Positions 27,269 to 36,311 of a DNA stretch of 54,442 nt are shown here, in pieces. A program made the position numbers and the translations under genes. Positions within the stretch are counted from its first letter, which is position 1. Each line of letters starts with the position of its first letter. The stretch covers positions 1 to 54,442 of the IMG/VR virus record IMGVR_UViG_3300013005_000022. One strand, 5' to 3'. This stretch comes from a virus. Below the pieces are notes generated by a model. That model saw nothing but the letters and a program-made list of their open reading frames with translations. It made no database searches and had not been told where the DNA came from.

Positions 27269-28469
27269 TTTCAATCCAGAAAAAATTGCAATAGAAGATA
27301 TCCCAGCATTACTCGAATCGCTAACAGGTCAAGATCGAGAAGATGCTATTACCGCCCTTAAAGCCGAACAACTTCGATGCAGTACTCAGGAACAAGGAAT
27401 TAAGCTAATCATTAACTCAATTTACGGAGCCTTCGCGAATGAGTATTTTCACTTCTACAATATTTCAGTTGCAGAAACGGTAACTCTTCAAGGACAAGAT
27501 GCTATCAAATTTACTGAACGTATGGTTGATAAGTATTTCAAAGAATTCTTTCATCGCGATAAACCTTTACTCGAAGCATTATGTGTTGTTGAAGGTCAAG
27601 AAGTTCCTAGAATTAAAGGAAACGTTTGGAAATATACAGATACCGATTCAGGTTATCTAATATTTGAAGAATGTATGGAAGCGGTTCAATGGAAAGGAAC
27701 CGTAAAAGATTTTGTACTCACTCTTAATTCTTTTAGGTTATCTAATTACATTAAGAAAGTTCTTAATGATTATGCCGAAACATTCCATACCGAAAATTAT
27801 CTAGATTTCGAATTAGAAACTATTGCCGAAAATGCCATTTGGGTTGCTAAAAAGAAATACATCCAAAATATCATTTGGAAAGATGGTAAAGATTACGACA
27901 ATCTTTCATATATCAAAACAACTGGTCTAGAAATTATCCAATCTTCTACACCAGTATTTTGTCGAGGTAAACTTATCGATGCCGTAAAATACATGTTCGC
28001 AAAAGGTAAAATTACCGAAAAAGATATTGGCGATTTAGTTAAGCTAATCAAAGAAATCAAACGAGAATTTAAACTTTCGAATATCGAAAAAATCTCAATG
28101 GGTCGTTCGGTTTCAGATTATCAAAAATTTGTAATCAATGATAATGATAAACTAGAACTTCAAAAAGGTTGTCCTATTCACGTTCGAGCATCTGCATATT
28201 ACAATTATCTACTTAATCAAAATCCAAAACTTAAAGGTAAATATGAAATGATTCGATCTGGTGATAAACTTAAATGGTATCATTCAGACGATACATTTTG
28301 TGATGTATTCGCTTATAAAGCAGGAATGCATCCCATTGAATTTGCACCTAAGATGAATATTGAACGTCAATTTCAAGCTTCAATTTTGGATCCACTTAAT
28401 CGAATTATAACACCAACTGGTATTCCGGCTTTGAATCCATCATTGGCATATACAGTAAGCCTTTTCTAA
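27261..28469 (+). CDS. 43: DNA polymerase family B, C-terminal piece (motifs B and C, thumb)
   Basis: 402 residues, the second half of the gp43-type polymerase. Motif B is KLIINSIYGAFAN (K48), and motif C YTDTDSGY (D127, D129) supplies the second metal ligand that complements D378 of the N-terminal piece. The palm continues with KKKYIQNIIW, then thumb sequence. The C-terminus NPSLAYTVSLF may be the clamp-binding tail, as the extreme C-terminus is in T4. The first 45 residues (INFNPEKIAIEDIPALLESL...) form the returning finger helix. No intein motifs are visible at either broken end, so the protein pieces are likely to associate without splicing. Confidence 0.88.
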   Translation: MINFNPEKIAIEDIPALLESLTGQDREDAITALKAEQLRCSTQEQGIKLIINSIYGAFANEYFHFYNISVAETVTLQGQDAIKFTERMVDKYFKEFFHRDKPLLEALCVVEGQEVPRIKGNVWKYTDTDSGYLIFEECMEAVQWKGTVKDFVLTLNSFRLSNYIKKVLNDYAETFHTENYLDFELETIAENAIWVAKKKYIQNIIWKDGKDYDNLSYIKTTGLEIIQSSTPVFCRGKLIDAVKYMFAKGKITEKDIGDLVKLIKEIKREFKLSNIEKISMGRSVSDYQKFVINDNDKLELQKGCPIHVRASAYYNYLLNQNPKLKGKYEMIRSGDKLKWYHSDDTFCDVFAYKAGMHPIEFAPKMNIERQFQASILDPLNRIITPTGIPALNPSLAYTVSLF

Positions 28470-28499
28470 CATATAAATTAAAACAAAACAATATAAAAT

Positions 28500-29693
28500 A
28501 TGAGTAAAGAATTTTCAATTGGTGAGCTACAGAAAGAGCTTAGAAAAATAAATCCTTTTGGTGATGTTATCAGCAAATCGGATTTTTCAAAAATTACAGA
28601 ATGGATTGATACTGGAAACTATCACTTAAATGCAGTTTTTAGTGGAGACCTTTTTGGTGGTATTCCTAATAACCGAACAATATGTTTAGCTGGTGATTCA
28701 GGTACTGGTAAAACGTTTTTGCTTCTTAATATGGTTGCAAAAGCTCAGGAAATGGGTTATTACGTGGTGTATTATGATACTGAAGGTGCAGTCGATGTAG
28801 ATAACATTCAAGCATTCGGTGTTGATCCTGAAAAATTCGATCATCAACCAGTTTCAGATATCGCTAAATTCCGTACTTCAATTACCACATTATGTAAGAA
28901 GCTAATGGAAGCTAAAGAGAAAGGGTTTAAAACTCCTAAAATCTTTATTGCACTCGATTCATTAGGTATGCTTGCAACTCAAAAAGAAATTGATGATGCA
29001 ATCAGTGGAAATACCGCTGCCGATATGACTCGTGCAAAATCAATTCGTTCTTTATTCCGTATTATTACTTCTGACTTAACTGGTCTTGGAATTCCTTTCG
29101 TATTTACAAACCACACATATGCTTCTACTGGAATGTTCCCTACCGTGAACTTATCTGGAGGTGGTGGTTTAATCTACTCAGCTTCTGTTATCTTGGCTTT
29201 ATCTAAAGCACAAATTAAAGAAGGAACCGTACAAACTGGAATTATCGTTACTGTAAAAACTCTTAAAAATCGTTTCGGTAAACCTATTCCTATTAAGTTC
29301 CATATCCGTTGGGATAAAGGAATGAATCCTTACATCGGAATGGAAGAATATATGAATTGGGAAAATTGTGGTATTCAAAAAGGTAACTTAATTACCGACA
29401 AAGAATACGAGAAAATGAACGATAAAGATAAATCAACAGTACATACATTTGATTATCAAGGTGAAACTAAATACTTCGTTCCTCGAGAAACTGCTCGTAA
29501 TTATATCGTTAAGCATTTAGGAAAAGGTATTCCGGCTAACGAATTATTTACTCCCGAAGTTTGGACTCAAGAAGTACTTCAGTTAATTAATGAAAAATGT
29601 ATTAAGCCTAAATTCAGTTATGGAATTGATTCTGCTGAAGGTGAAGTTGAACAAATTTTCTTAAACGCTGAAGATAGTAACGATGCTGAATAA
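28500..29693 (+). CDS. uvsX: UvsX recombinase
   Basis: 397 residues (T4 UvsX is 391). A RecA-family strand-exchange protein. Walker A is GDSGTGKT (65-72), the glutamate switch region is YYDTEGAVD, Walker B is IFIALDSLGML, and FVFTNHTYAS and LSGGGGLIYSASVILALSK are family hallmarks. The tail is acidic (EDSNDAE). It starts a tight operon with gp41, gp47 and gp46, and its end overlaps the next gene. Confidence 0.93.
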   Translation: MSKEFSIGELQKELRKINPFGDVISKSDFSKITEWIDTGNYHLNAVFSGDLFGGIPNNRTICLAGDSGTGKTFLLLNMVAKAQEMGYYVVYYDTEGAVDVDNIQAFGVDPEKFDHQPVSDIAKFRTSITTLCKKLMEAKEKGFKTPKIFIALDSLGMLATQKEIDDAISGNTAADMTRAKSIRSLFRIITSDLTGLGIPFVFTNHTYASTGMFPTVNLSGGGGLIYSASVILALSKAQIKEGTVQTGIIVTVKTLKNRFGKPIPIKFHIRWDKGMNPYIGMEEYMNWENCGIQKGNLITDKEYEKMNDKDKSTVHTFDYQGETKYFVPRETARNYIVKHLGKGIPANELFTPEVWTQEVLQLINEKCIKPKFSYGIDSAEGEVEQIFLNAEDSNDAE

Positions 29694-29994
29694 GGAACAA
29701 ATAAAAATCAAACATATTCTTGGTTCATTTCGAGATGAGTTAGATTTTCCTACGTATGAAGACTTCCTCTATCTAGTACAAAATTGGTACTGGGTAGAAG
29801 GCGGTCATAACTTCATTCATACCTATCGAGGTCTTGAAGAAACCGGAAATGTAATCTTTCCGGATTCGGTGTTAAAGGAGAAATTGAATGGAAATGCCGA
29901 GCAATATGCGGATCTAATAGAAACTCTTCTAAAAGATAACAAAATCAAAATAAACAAAGATACAAAATTCACAACTTACTATGAAGTTCTATAA
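29683..29994 (+). CDS. Small acidic protein between uvsX and gp41
   Basis: 103 residues, overlapping the uvsX end by eleven bases. The sequence (KIKHILGSFRDELDFPTYED, VQNWYWVEGGHNFIHTYRGL) looks like a folded alpha/beta protein but matches nothing I know. T4 has gene 40 between uvsX and 41, but I see no similarity to it. A replication accessory role is suggested by position only. Confidence 0.5.
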   Translation: MLNKEQIKIKHILGSFRDELDFPTYEDFLYLVQNWYWVEGGHNFIHTYRGLEETGNVIFPDSVLKEKLNGNAEQYADLIETLLKDNKIKINKDTKFTTYYEVL

Positions 29995-30015
29995 CAACAT
30001 ATAAAAATAAAATCT

Positions 30016-31314
30016 ATGATTGGATCATCCGAATTTGAAAAGGCGTTTTACCTATATACCCGTAAAAACCCAGAATATTTAGCAAATATCGACGAAGGAT
30101 TTTATGATAGCGAAGAAATTGCAACTTTGCATAAAATCACAAAAGGTTTTAATCAAAGATTCTCACAAATTCCCACTAAAGATCAGGTTAAATTAATTGC
30201 CAGACAAGATCAATTTAAAGACCGTGTTACGGAATCTATTATCGATCTAGTATTCGATGAACCAGTTGATACATATGATCCTGATTGGTTAAGAGAAACA
30301 AGTGAAGCTTGGATTTTATGGAAATCTCTCGATAAATCTTTGATTGATACAATCGAATATGTAAAGACAGTAAAGGTAAACCCAGATAACGTAAAGGACG
30401 TAATTCAAAAAGTAAAATCTCTTATTAACGAACGAAACTCTATTTCGTTTGATAAGGACTTAGGTAAAGACTTCTTCACTGCAGAAAATCACATTCCAAC
30501 TGCCAATTCAAAAATTACAACATGTCATAATTTCGTTGATAATTTCAGTGGCGGTTATCGAACAAAATCTTTAATTGTATATGCCGGTGAACAAAATGTC
30601 GGTAAATCAATTTGGTTAGCTAATGATGCAGTAAATTATGTTCGTGCCGGTTTCGATGTTGCGGTGATTACTGCCGAAATGGCAGATATCGACTTTATCC
30701 ATCGTATTGGTTCAAATCTTCTAAATGTTAAAGTAAGTGAATATGAACGTAAATCAAAAGAATCCGGTTTCATTCAAAGTCGTTTATCATCTTTATCAAA
30801 TGGGGTAATTCCTACAGGAAATCTATTCGTTAAAGAATATCCAACTTCTCAAGTAACTGTTCCTGAAATTGAAACATATCTAAGAGAACTAGAATTAACA
30901 AAAGGTGTAAAACTCAAAGTAATCATAATTGACTATATTAATATCCTAGCAAATTATCGAAATCCAAACACGGAAAATACCTATATGAAGATTAAGCAAA
31001 TTGCCGAAGATCTTCGTGCTATGGCTGTTCGAAATGATTGGGTTGTAATAACTGCTACTCAAATTAATCGAAGTGGTTATGATTCAACTGAATTAAGCCT
31101 AGGAAATATCGCTGAATCTGCCGGTCTATCACATACTGCCGATATGATTTATGGTATTATCCAAGATACTTCAATGCATATGAATAACGAATATTGGTTG
31201 AAGATCTTAAAAATAAGAAACGGTTCCGGTAAAAACAGCCGAACCATGTATCGCATAAATTATGAATATATGAGATTAACAGAAAGCGATACAACAATAA
31301 CAGCAAGTATATAA
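30016..31314 (+). CDS. 41: Replicative DNA helicase (gp41, DnaB family)
   Basis: 432 residues (T4 gp41 is 475). A hexameric 5'-3' helicase that works with the gp61 primase. An N-terminal helical domain (1-165) precedes the RecA-like core: GEQNVGKSIW Walker A (about 191-198), VAVITAEMAD, KVIIIDYINIL Walker B, ITATQINRSG sensor and SAGLSHTADMI. The gene follows uvsX in a replication/recombination operon. Confidence 0.9.
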   Translation: MIGSSEFEKAFYLYTRKNPEYLANIDEGFYDSEEIATLHKITKGFNQRFSQIPTKDQVKLIARQDQFKDRVTESIIDLVFDEPVDTYDPDWLRETSEAWILWKSLDKSLIDTIEYVKTVKVNPDNVKDVIQKVKSLINERNSISFDKDLGKDFFTAENHIPTANSKITTCHNFVDNFSGGYRTKSLIVYAGEQNVGKSIWLANDAVNYVRAGFDVAVITAEMADIDFIHRIGSNLLNVKVSEYERKSKESGFIQSRLSSLSNGVIPTGNLFVKEYPTSQVTVPEIETYLRELELTKGVKLKVIIIDYINILANYRNPNTENTYMKIKQIAEDLRAMAVRNDWVVITATQINRSGYDSTELSLGNIAESAGLSHTADMIYGIIQDTSMHMNNEYWLKILKIRNGSGKNSRTMYRINYEYMRLTESDTTITASI

Positions 31315-31315
31315 A

Positions 31316-31774
31316 ATGAATACTCCAGAAAATGATCTTCCTGAAGAAGAACTAATAAAAAGAGACAAGATATTCGATAACGAATATGACCAAATTGAAC
31401 TAGAAAGTTCAAATAAAAGTTTTTCAATCGATGAATCTTACAAAGAACCATCTATCGAAGATTCTATCGATGTCGATCTTGTAAAAGAAAGAATATATGA
31501 AGAAATTGCTAAAGTTGAAAAATATCAAGCATATCTTCAACCACTCAATGGAGAATTTAAGAAAATTGGTAAAGCTGAAATTAATGAAATTTACAGTCAT
31601 TTGATTAAAGCAATCGGACCAGGACCTAGAATTGAAATTTATTCATGTATGTCTGAAATCTATGAAATATCACCTGACAAATTTTACGAATCTCTATCAA
31701 ATAAATTTAAAACGGAATTAGTTCACGATCTTAAATCAAGAGGATATTTACAAAACATTAAAGCACTATTCTAA
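31316..31774 (+). CDS. Acidic protein between gp41 and gp47, unknown
   Basis: 152 residues. The first 65 residues are very acidic and probably disordered (PENDLPEEELIKRD, ESYKEPSIEDSIDVD). The rest is helical, ending LVHDLKSRGYLQNIKALF. The layout (disordered acidic part, helical domain, hydrophobic C-terminus) would suit a transcription co-activator such as T4 gp33, whose C-terminus binds the clamp, but I see no real sequence match. The stop overlaps the gp47 start. Confidence 0.45.
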   Translation: MNTPENDLPEEELIKRDKIFDNEYDQIELESSNKSFSIDESYKEPSIEDSIDVDLVKERIYEEIAKVEKYQAYLQPLNGEFKKIGKAEINEIYSHLIKAIGPGPRIEIYSCMSEIYEISPDKFYESLSNKFKTELVHDLKSRGYLQNIKALF

Positions 31775-32850
31775 TGAAGATAAACGCCAATAAAGCCATC
31801 ATTATATCAGATACACACTTAGGAGCAAGATCTAATTCGGCTGAATGGTTAACCACTATGACTGATTGGTTTCGTGAAGATTTTATACCAAGGGCAAAAG
31901 AGCTATATGAACCAGGAACTGTTCTAATACATACCGGTGACGTATTTGATAATCGTCAATCTATTAATCTAATGGTTCTTCATGAAGGAATGTCTTTATT
32001 CGAAGAACTTAGTCAGATATTTGATGCAATATACATTATAGCCGGTAATCATGATGTTATGAAGAAAACGTCTAATGACATATCTTCATTAGATTGTTTA
32101 AAGTACATTCCTAAAGTTCACATCATCAAAGAACCTACATTAGCTGATATTAATGGAACCAAAGCATTATTTATGCCTTGGAGAACAGATGTTAATGAAG
32201 AAAAATCTTGTATTGCCAATTTTGGTAAAGAAGATCCTAAAGTACTTTTCTGTCATACCAACATCTACTCTCTTAAATTCGACAATTCGAGAGATGTGGA
32301 AGAAGGTTTACAAGCGGATGATCTAAAAACCTACGAAAAAGTTTATTCTGGACACATACATTGGGGACAGAAAAGAGGTAATGTTACTATGGTCGGAAAT
32401 CCCTACCAAATGACCCGTTCCGATGCGGGAAATCCAAAAGGGTTTTACGAATTTAACTTTAAGACATTCGAAGAAACATTCCACGAAAACACTTATTCAC
32501 CTCGGTTCGTTAGAGTTCATCTTAATCGTTATTTAGAAAATACATTAGGTGATATACTAGATGAATGTAAGAATAACCGAGTTGATCTCTATGTACCGTC
32601 GCATTATATTCTTAAATACCAAGTTAACCCAATCATAGACGCCATCGCAGAAGTGTCTAGGAAGCTAGAGGTATTCCCTTTTGAAGAAGATCAGAATATA
32701 GAGATTGAAGGTTCTGAACTAGAAACTCTTTCTATATTTGAAATGTGTCAAAAATATATTACTCAAATGCGTAGTGTAGATGATTCAGTAAAGAAACGAA
32801 TCGAATCAAAAATATCTAAGCTATACAACCAAACCATCAAAGAAATTTAA
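31774..32850 (+). CDS. 47: Recombination nuclease subunit (gp47, Mre11/SbcD family)
   Basis: 358 residues (T4 gp47 is 339). A Mn-dependent nuclease that, with gp46, resects DNA ends for recombination-dependent replication. The metallophosphoesterase motifs appear in order: ISDTHLG, HTGDVFDN, AGNHDVM, FCHTNIY, SGHIHWGQ. The C-terminal 100 residues should bind gp46. It is followed after one base by gp46. Confidence 0.92.
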   Translation: MKINANKAIIISDTHLGARSNSAEWLTTMTDWFREDFIPRAKELYEPGTVLIHTGDVFDNRQSINLMVLHEGMSLFEELSQIFDAIYIIAGNHDVMKKTSNDISSLDCLKYIPKVHIIKEPTLADINGTKALFMPWRTDVNEEKSCIANFGKEDPKVLFCHTNIYSLKFDNSRDVEEGLQADDLKTYEKVYSGHIHWGQKRGNVTMVGNPYQMTRSDAGNPKGFYEFNFKTFEETFHENTYSPRFVRVHLNRYLENTLGDILDECKNNRVDLYVPSHYILKYQVNPIIDAIAEVSRKLEVFPFEEDQNIEIEGSELETLSIFEMCQKYITQMRSVDDSVKKRIESKISKLYNQTIKEI

Positions 32851-32851
32851 T

Positions 32852-34522
32852 ATGAGAATTCAAACAGTAGAGTGGAAGAATTTCAATAGTTATGGAAATC
32901 AAATCCAAAAAATAGAATTTGAAAAAGATTCAGGTGATCTGTATCTTCTTTTAGGATCTAATGGACATGGAAAATCCACAATATCTGAAGTAATAACATT
33001 TGCCCTTTATGGAAGAATTGAAAGAAAGAACAAATCCGATCTTCCTAATAGAATCAATAAGAATCTTTGGTGTCGAATAGTTATTCGTTCAAAAAACAAA
33101 ATTGTTGAAATTACCAGAGGAGTATCACCAAATCTATTTGAAGTAAAAATTGATACGGTTACTTATGATACTGCCGGTAATGCAAATGTTCAAGATTATC
33201 TAGAAACCGAAATCTTCGATATTCCATATCAGGTATTTAAGAATATTATTGTTCTATCCATTAATGACTTTAGGTCTTTCTTAACCATGTCAACCGGTGA
33301 TAAACGTAATATTGTCGATCGTCTATTTGGATTCACTATAATCAATCAAATGCGCGATCAGATTAGATCCGAAAGAAAAGATCTTCGAGACCGAATCAAA
33401 ACTCTCGGTGATGAGCTAAATATTATTCAAGAATCAATCGAATCAGTTAATCAAAAAATATCTACCCTCGAATCATCTAAAAAAGAAGATCGCCTTCGAT
33501 TAATTGAAGAGTACAAAGGAAAGATCAAAGATATGATCGAACAAAAACGTAAGATCTCTGATTCATTATCATTAGTAAAAACTAAAGAAACTGAATTCAA
33601 CGAAGCTATTCGATCAAAAGGAACTGAAAAAGAACAAGTATCTTTTGAACTTCGTAATGCCGTTAATTCTTTGAAGCTATACAATAATGCAAAATGCCCT
33701 ACATGTAATGCCGACCTAAACACAGAAGATCATCAACATCTTAAATCTCATTTAGAAGAAATAGTAAGAACCAAGCAAGAAGAGTATACTGATATTCAAG
33801 AAGAATATACCGATCTATCGAGCAAAATGAGTTCTTTGTCCAGTAAGATCAAAGATATGGATTCATCTTGTATCAAAATCAATCTACTTATCGGTCAATA
33901 CAAAAATGAAGCCGAAAGAATTGCTAAAGAAACCAAAGAAGAGGATATGGATTATCTTAATGAAATCCTATCAGAAAACGAAGGTAAATTACTAGAAAGA
34001 AAATCGTCTTTATCTAGCAATTCTACCGAAGATACTTTCTTAGATATCGTTGAAGGTGTTCTTGGTGATGATGGTGTTAAGAATCTAGCGATGAAAACTA
34101 TTCTACCTACAATTAATCAATCTATTCAGAATATGTCAAAGCAAATGCACTTGCCATATATGATTAAATTCGATGAAAAATTCGATTGTTCTATACAATC
34201 TTTAGGTGAAGAAATTAATGCTCGTAGTATGTCGACTGGTGAACGTAAAAAAGCAGATTTTGTAATTATCATATCTCTTCTTCGTCTACTTAAGATTCGT
34301 TATCCGTCATTAAACCTATTATTCTTAGATGAAATCTTCTCATCGGTAGATTCTGGTGGTATATATGAAATTCTTAAAATCCTAAAAGATGTATCGGTTG
34401 AAAATTCACTTAATACATGGGTAGTTAACCATACCGAACTTCCTATTGAGTTATTCGATAAAAGAGTTGAAGCGGTTAAAGAATCCGGTTTCTCTAAATT
34501 GCATATAGAGAATATCTCGTAA
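32852..34522 (+). CDS. 46: Recombination ATPase subunit (gp46, Rad50/SbcC family)
   Basis: 556 residues (T4 gp46 is 560). An SMC-like ATPase partner of gp47. Walker A is GSNGHGKST (35-43). Two coiled-coil arms flank a zinc hook CPTC (C282, C285). The signature/Walker B end reads ARSMSTGERKKADF and LLFLDEIFSSVDSGG. Complete, with all functional parts present. It ends the uvsX-41-47-46 group, and a late-type box follows. Confidence 0.92.
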   Translation: MRIQTVEWKNFNSYGNQIQKIEFEKDSGDLYLLLGSNGHGKSTISEVITFALYGRIERKNKSDLPNRINKNLWCRIVIRSKNKIVEITRGVSPNLFEVKIDTVTYDTAGNANVQDYLETEIFDIPYQVFKNIIVLSINDFRSFLTMSTGDKRNIVDRLFGFTIINQMRDQIRSERKDLRDRIKTLGDELNIIQESIESVNQKISTLESSKKEDRLRLIEEYKGKIKDMIEQKRKISDSLSLVKTKETEFNEAIRSKGTEKEQVSFELRNAVNSLKLYNNAKCPTCNADLNTEDHQHLKSHLEEIVRTKQEEYTDIQEEYTDLSSKMSSLSSKIKDMDSSCIKINLLIGQYKNEAERIAKETKEEDMDYLNEILSENEGKLLERKSSLSSNSTEDTFLDIVEGVLGDDGVKNLAMKTILPTINQSIQNMSKQMHLPYMIKFDEKFDCSIQSLGEEINARSMSTGERKKADFVIIISLLRLLKIRYPSLNLLFLDEIFSSVDSGGIYEILKILKDVSVENSLNTWVVNHTELPIELFDKRVEAVKESGFSKLHIENIS

Positions 34523-34530
34523 TTTCACGA

Positions 34531-34547
34531 GAATATATAAAATAAAA
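34531..34547 (+). promoter_or_regulatory. Candidate late promoter box
   Basis: GAATATATAAAATAAAA, core TATATAA at 34534-34540, 15 nt before the TTG start of the tail completion gene. It marks the switch from recombination genes to virion genes. Confidence 0.45.
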
Positions 34548-34555
34548 GATCTTAA

Positions 34556-35497
34556 TTGTCTTACTACGACCTCCATTTTAACAAAGACGACGTTTATTTC
34601 AGAAACGTCATGGTTGGGCTACTAGCAACCCTTTATGATTCTATCCAATGGTATAATCAGACCGGAAGGGGTGTTAACGATAAAAGAGAAATTAGAGTTC
34701 CTTTTTATTTTAGTACAACGGGTACTGAACGTTATCTACAAGATAATTTCTTAAATAATATAGATTTCGATCCTCAATTACTTGAGGCAGAAGCCTTCTA
34801 TAACAAGATTCCTAGAGGAATTTGTGACTTTTCAGGGATATCAATTGAAACCTCGGCCATTGTCAATAAGTATGTTCGTATGAATAGACTTAAACAAGAA
34901 ACCGATGGAACTTTGAACACTTATAGCTACGAAACCTATATGGTTCCGATGATTATGAACGTTGATTGTACGGTATACCTAGATTCTATCCTAGATCAAT
35001 TCAAATGTTCAGAAGCTATTATCAAAACATTCTACAAGAATAAGGTTTATCAAGTAGATATTGGTTATACTAGAATCCCTTGCTTAATCATGTTTCCTGA
35101 TGAAATAACAAATGAAAGAACTGTAGAATTCTCTTTTACCGACAAGAAAGAATTTAAAGTAACATTCTCTCTACAAATAAAGAGTCATTTACCAATCTTC
35201 CGCCCAGAAACAGAAATCTTTGCTGGTTCTACTATGCAGAAATTCGCACAATCTACTATAGTTCCTCCATTTACTTTAGGTCCTACTGGTATAGTTGGAA
35301 ATACCGGAGTTGAGGCTGGATTTGGATCGACCAGTGCTAATGGTTCACCTACCGTAACCGGAGGTGGAACTGGCCAATTAACAACCGATCATAATGCAAA
35401 TGCAACTAGACTTATTGTTACTGAAAATGCAATTCCTTCGGAAGATCCTGTACCTTGGCCAAAACCAACTGATTCCCAAGGATCATTTAATACATAA
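34556..35497 (+). CDS. 15: Tail sheath stabiliser / completion protein (gp15-like)
   Basis: 313 residues. In T4, gp15 caps the contracted-tail sheath and joins the tail to the head. The N-terminal half resembles gp15 of marine T4-like phages: YFRNVMVGLLATLYDSIQWY, EIRVPFYFSTTGTERYLQDN, IPRGICDFSGISIETSAIVN, YETYMVPMIMNVDCTVYLDS. The C-terminal 70 residues are Gly/Thr/Pro-rich and probably disordered. Translation appears to begin at TTG; the first in-frame ATG would cut into the conserved part. The call is moderate. Confidence 0.6.
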   Translation: MSYYDLHFNKDDVYFRNVMVGLLATLYDSIQWYNQTGRGVNDKREIRVPFYFSTTGTERYLQDNFLNNIDFDPQLLEAEAFYNKIPRGICDFSGISIETSAIVNKYVRMNRLKQETDGTLNTYSYETYMVPMIMNVDCTVYLDSILDQFKCSEAIIKTFYKNKVYQVDIGYTRIPCLIMFPDEITNERTVEFSFTDKKEFKVTFSLQIKSHLPIFRPETEIFAGSTMQKFAQSTIVPPFTLGPTGIVGNTGVEAGFGSTSANGSPTVTGGGTGQLTTDHNANATRLIVTENAIPSEDPVPWPKPTDSQGSFNT

Positions 35498-35504
35498 AAA
35501 CAAA

Positions 35505-35520
35505 GATATATAATAAAATC
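35505..35520 (+). promoter_or_regulatory. Candidate late promoter box
   Basis: GATATATAATAAAATC, core TATATAA at 35507-35513, 17 nt before the tagged gene at 35531; nearly identical to the box at 6642-6657. Confidence 0.45.
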
Positions 35521-35530
35521 AAGAAGTGAC

Positions 35531-36283
35531 ATGAGTATCAAATCTTACGATGAATTTGTAAACGAACATTTAATAGGAGCTTACTCTTATTATGGTCAAG
35601 GGTCCTTATACCCTATTGTAAAAAAATTAGCGGAAGAGGGTAAAACACCTCAACAAGTTTATACCTATCTTACAACTTTAGGTATTGACGAAGAACGTAA
35701 ACAACGTGTTCTTGGTCAAGTATTTGAAAGAATAAACGAAGGTTTATTTGAAGATGATGATATACTTACGGCTAGTACAAAAGATCTTACCAAAGGCGTT
35801 CCGCCATCAAAAGCTAAACCAGACGAAGACGTTAAAGCGGCTTTAGATAAGTTGAAGACTGGCGATGACGAAGACATGGAAGATAAAGAAGACGATGATG
35901 AAACTAAAACTGATGATGATTCAGATTCAGCTAAAGTTGCAGCATTACAATCTGCTCTTAAAGATGCAGAAAAACTAGAAAAAATCAAGAAAATCCTTGC
36001 AGAATCTATGGAAATGGAAATCGAAGGAATTGAAGACGAAGTACTAGTTGATGTATTAGATTATCATTTAGATGAAAAACTTGATCCTAAAGTTAGAGCT
36101 GCTTTAAAAGATACTGACTTCGTATTTCAAGATAAAAGATCATGGCCTATTCATGATGAAAAACACGCTAAAACTGCATTAGTTTGGGCAACTTGGCCAC
36201 AATATAAAGACCTTAAAAAAGATATTGTTAAAGCCGTTCTTAAAAAATATCCTAACCTTAAAGGTGTAGGTGCTGCAAAGTAA
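35531..36283 (+). CDS. Tagged acidic internal-type protein
   Basis: 250 residues. It begins MSIKSYDEFVNE, a clear capsid-targeting pattern with VNE. A short helical domain follows, then ERINEGLFEDDD (a second xNE site), then a highly acidic linker (DDEDMEDKEDDDETKTDDDS) and a C-terminal domain with DKRSWPIHDEKHAKTALVWA. Acidic internal proteins are typical of T4-type prohead cores. The C-terminal domain has no function I can name. Confidence 0.6.
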   Translation: MSIKSYDEFVNEHLIGAYSYYGQGSLYPIVKKLAEEGKTPQQVYTYLTTLGIDEERKQRVLGQVFERINEGLFEDDDILTASTKDLTKGVPPSKAKPDEDVKAALDKLKTGDDEDMEDKEDDDETKTDDDSDSAKVAALQSALKDAEKLEKIKKILAESMEMEIEGIEDEVLVDVLDYHLDEKLDPKVRAALKDTDFVFQDKRSWPIHDEKHAKTALVWATWPQYKDLKKDIVKAVLKKYPNLKGVGAAK

Positions 36284-36311
36284 AATCATTTAAACAAAAA
36301 AACATATAAAC

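Noticed and set aside
23150-27300. Intein explanation for the split polymerase
   Set aside because: Neither broken end shows intein splice motifs (no N-terminal Cys/Ser block or C-terminal His-Asn), and full genes fill the gap.
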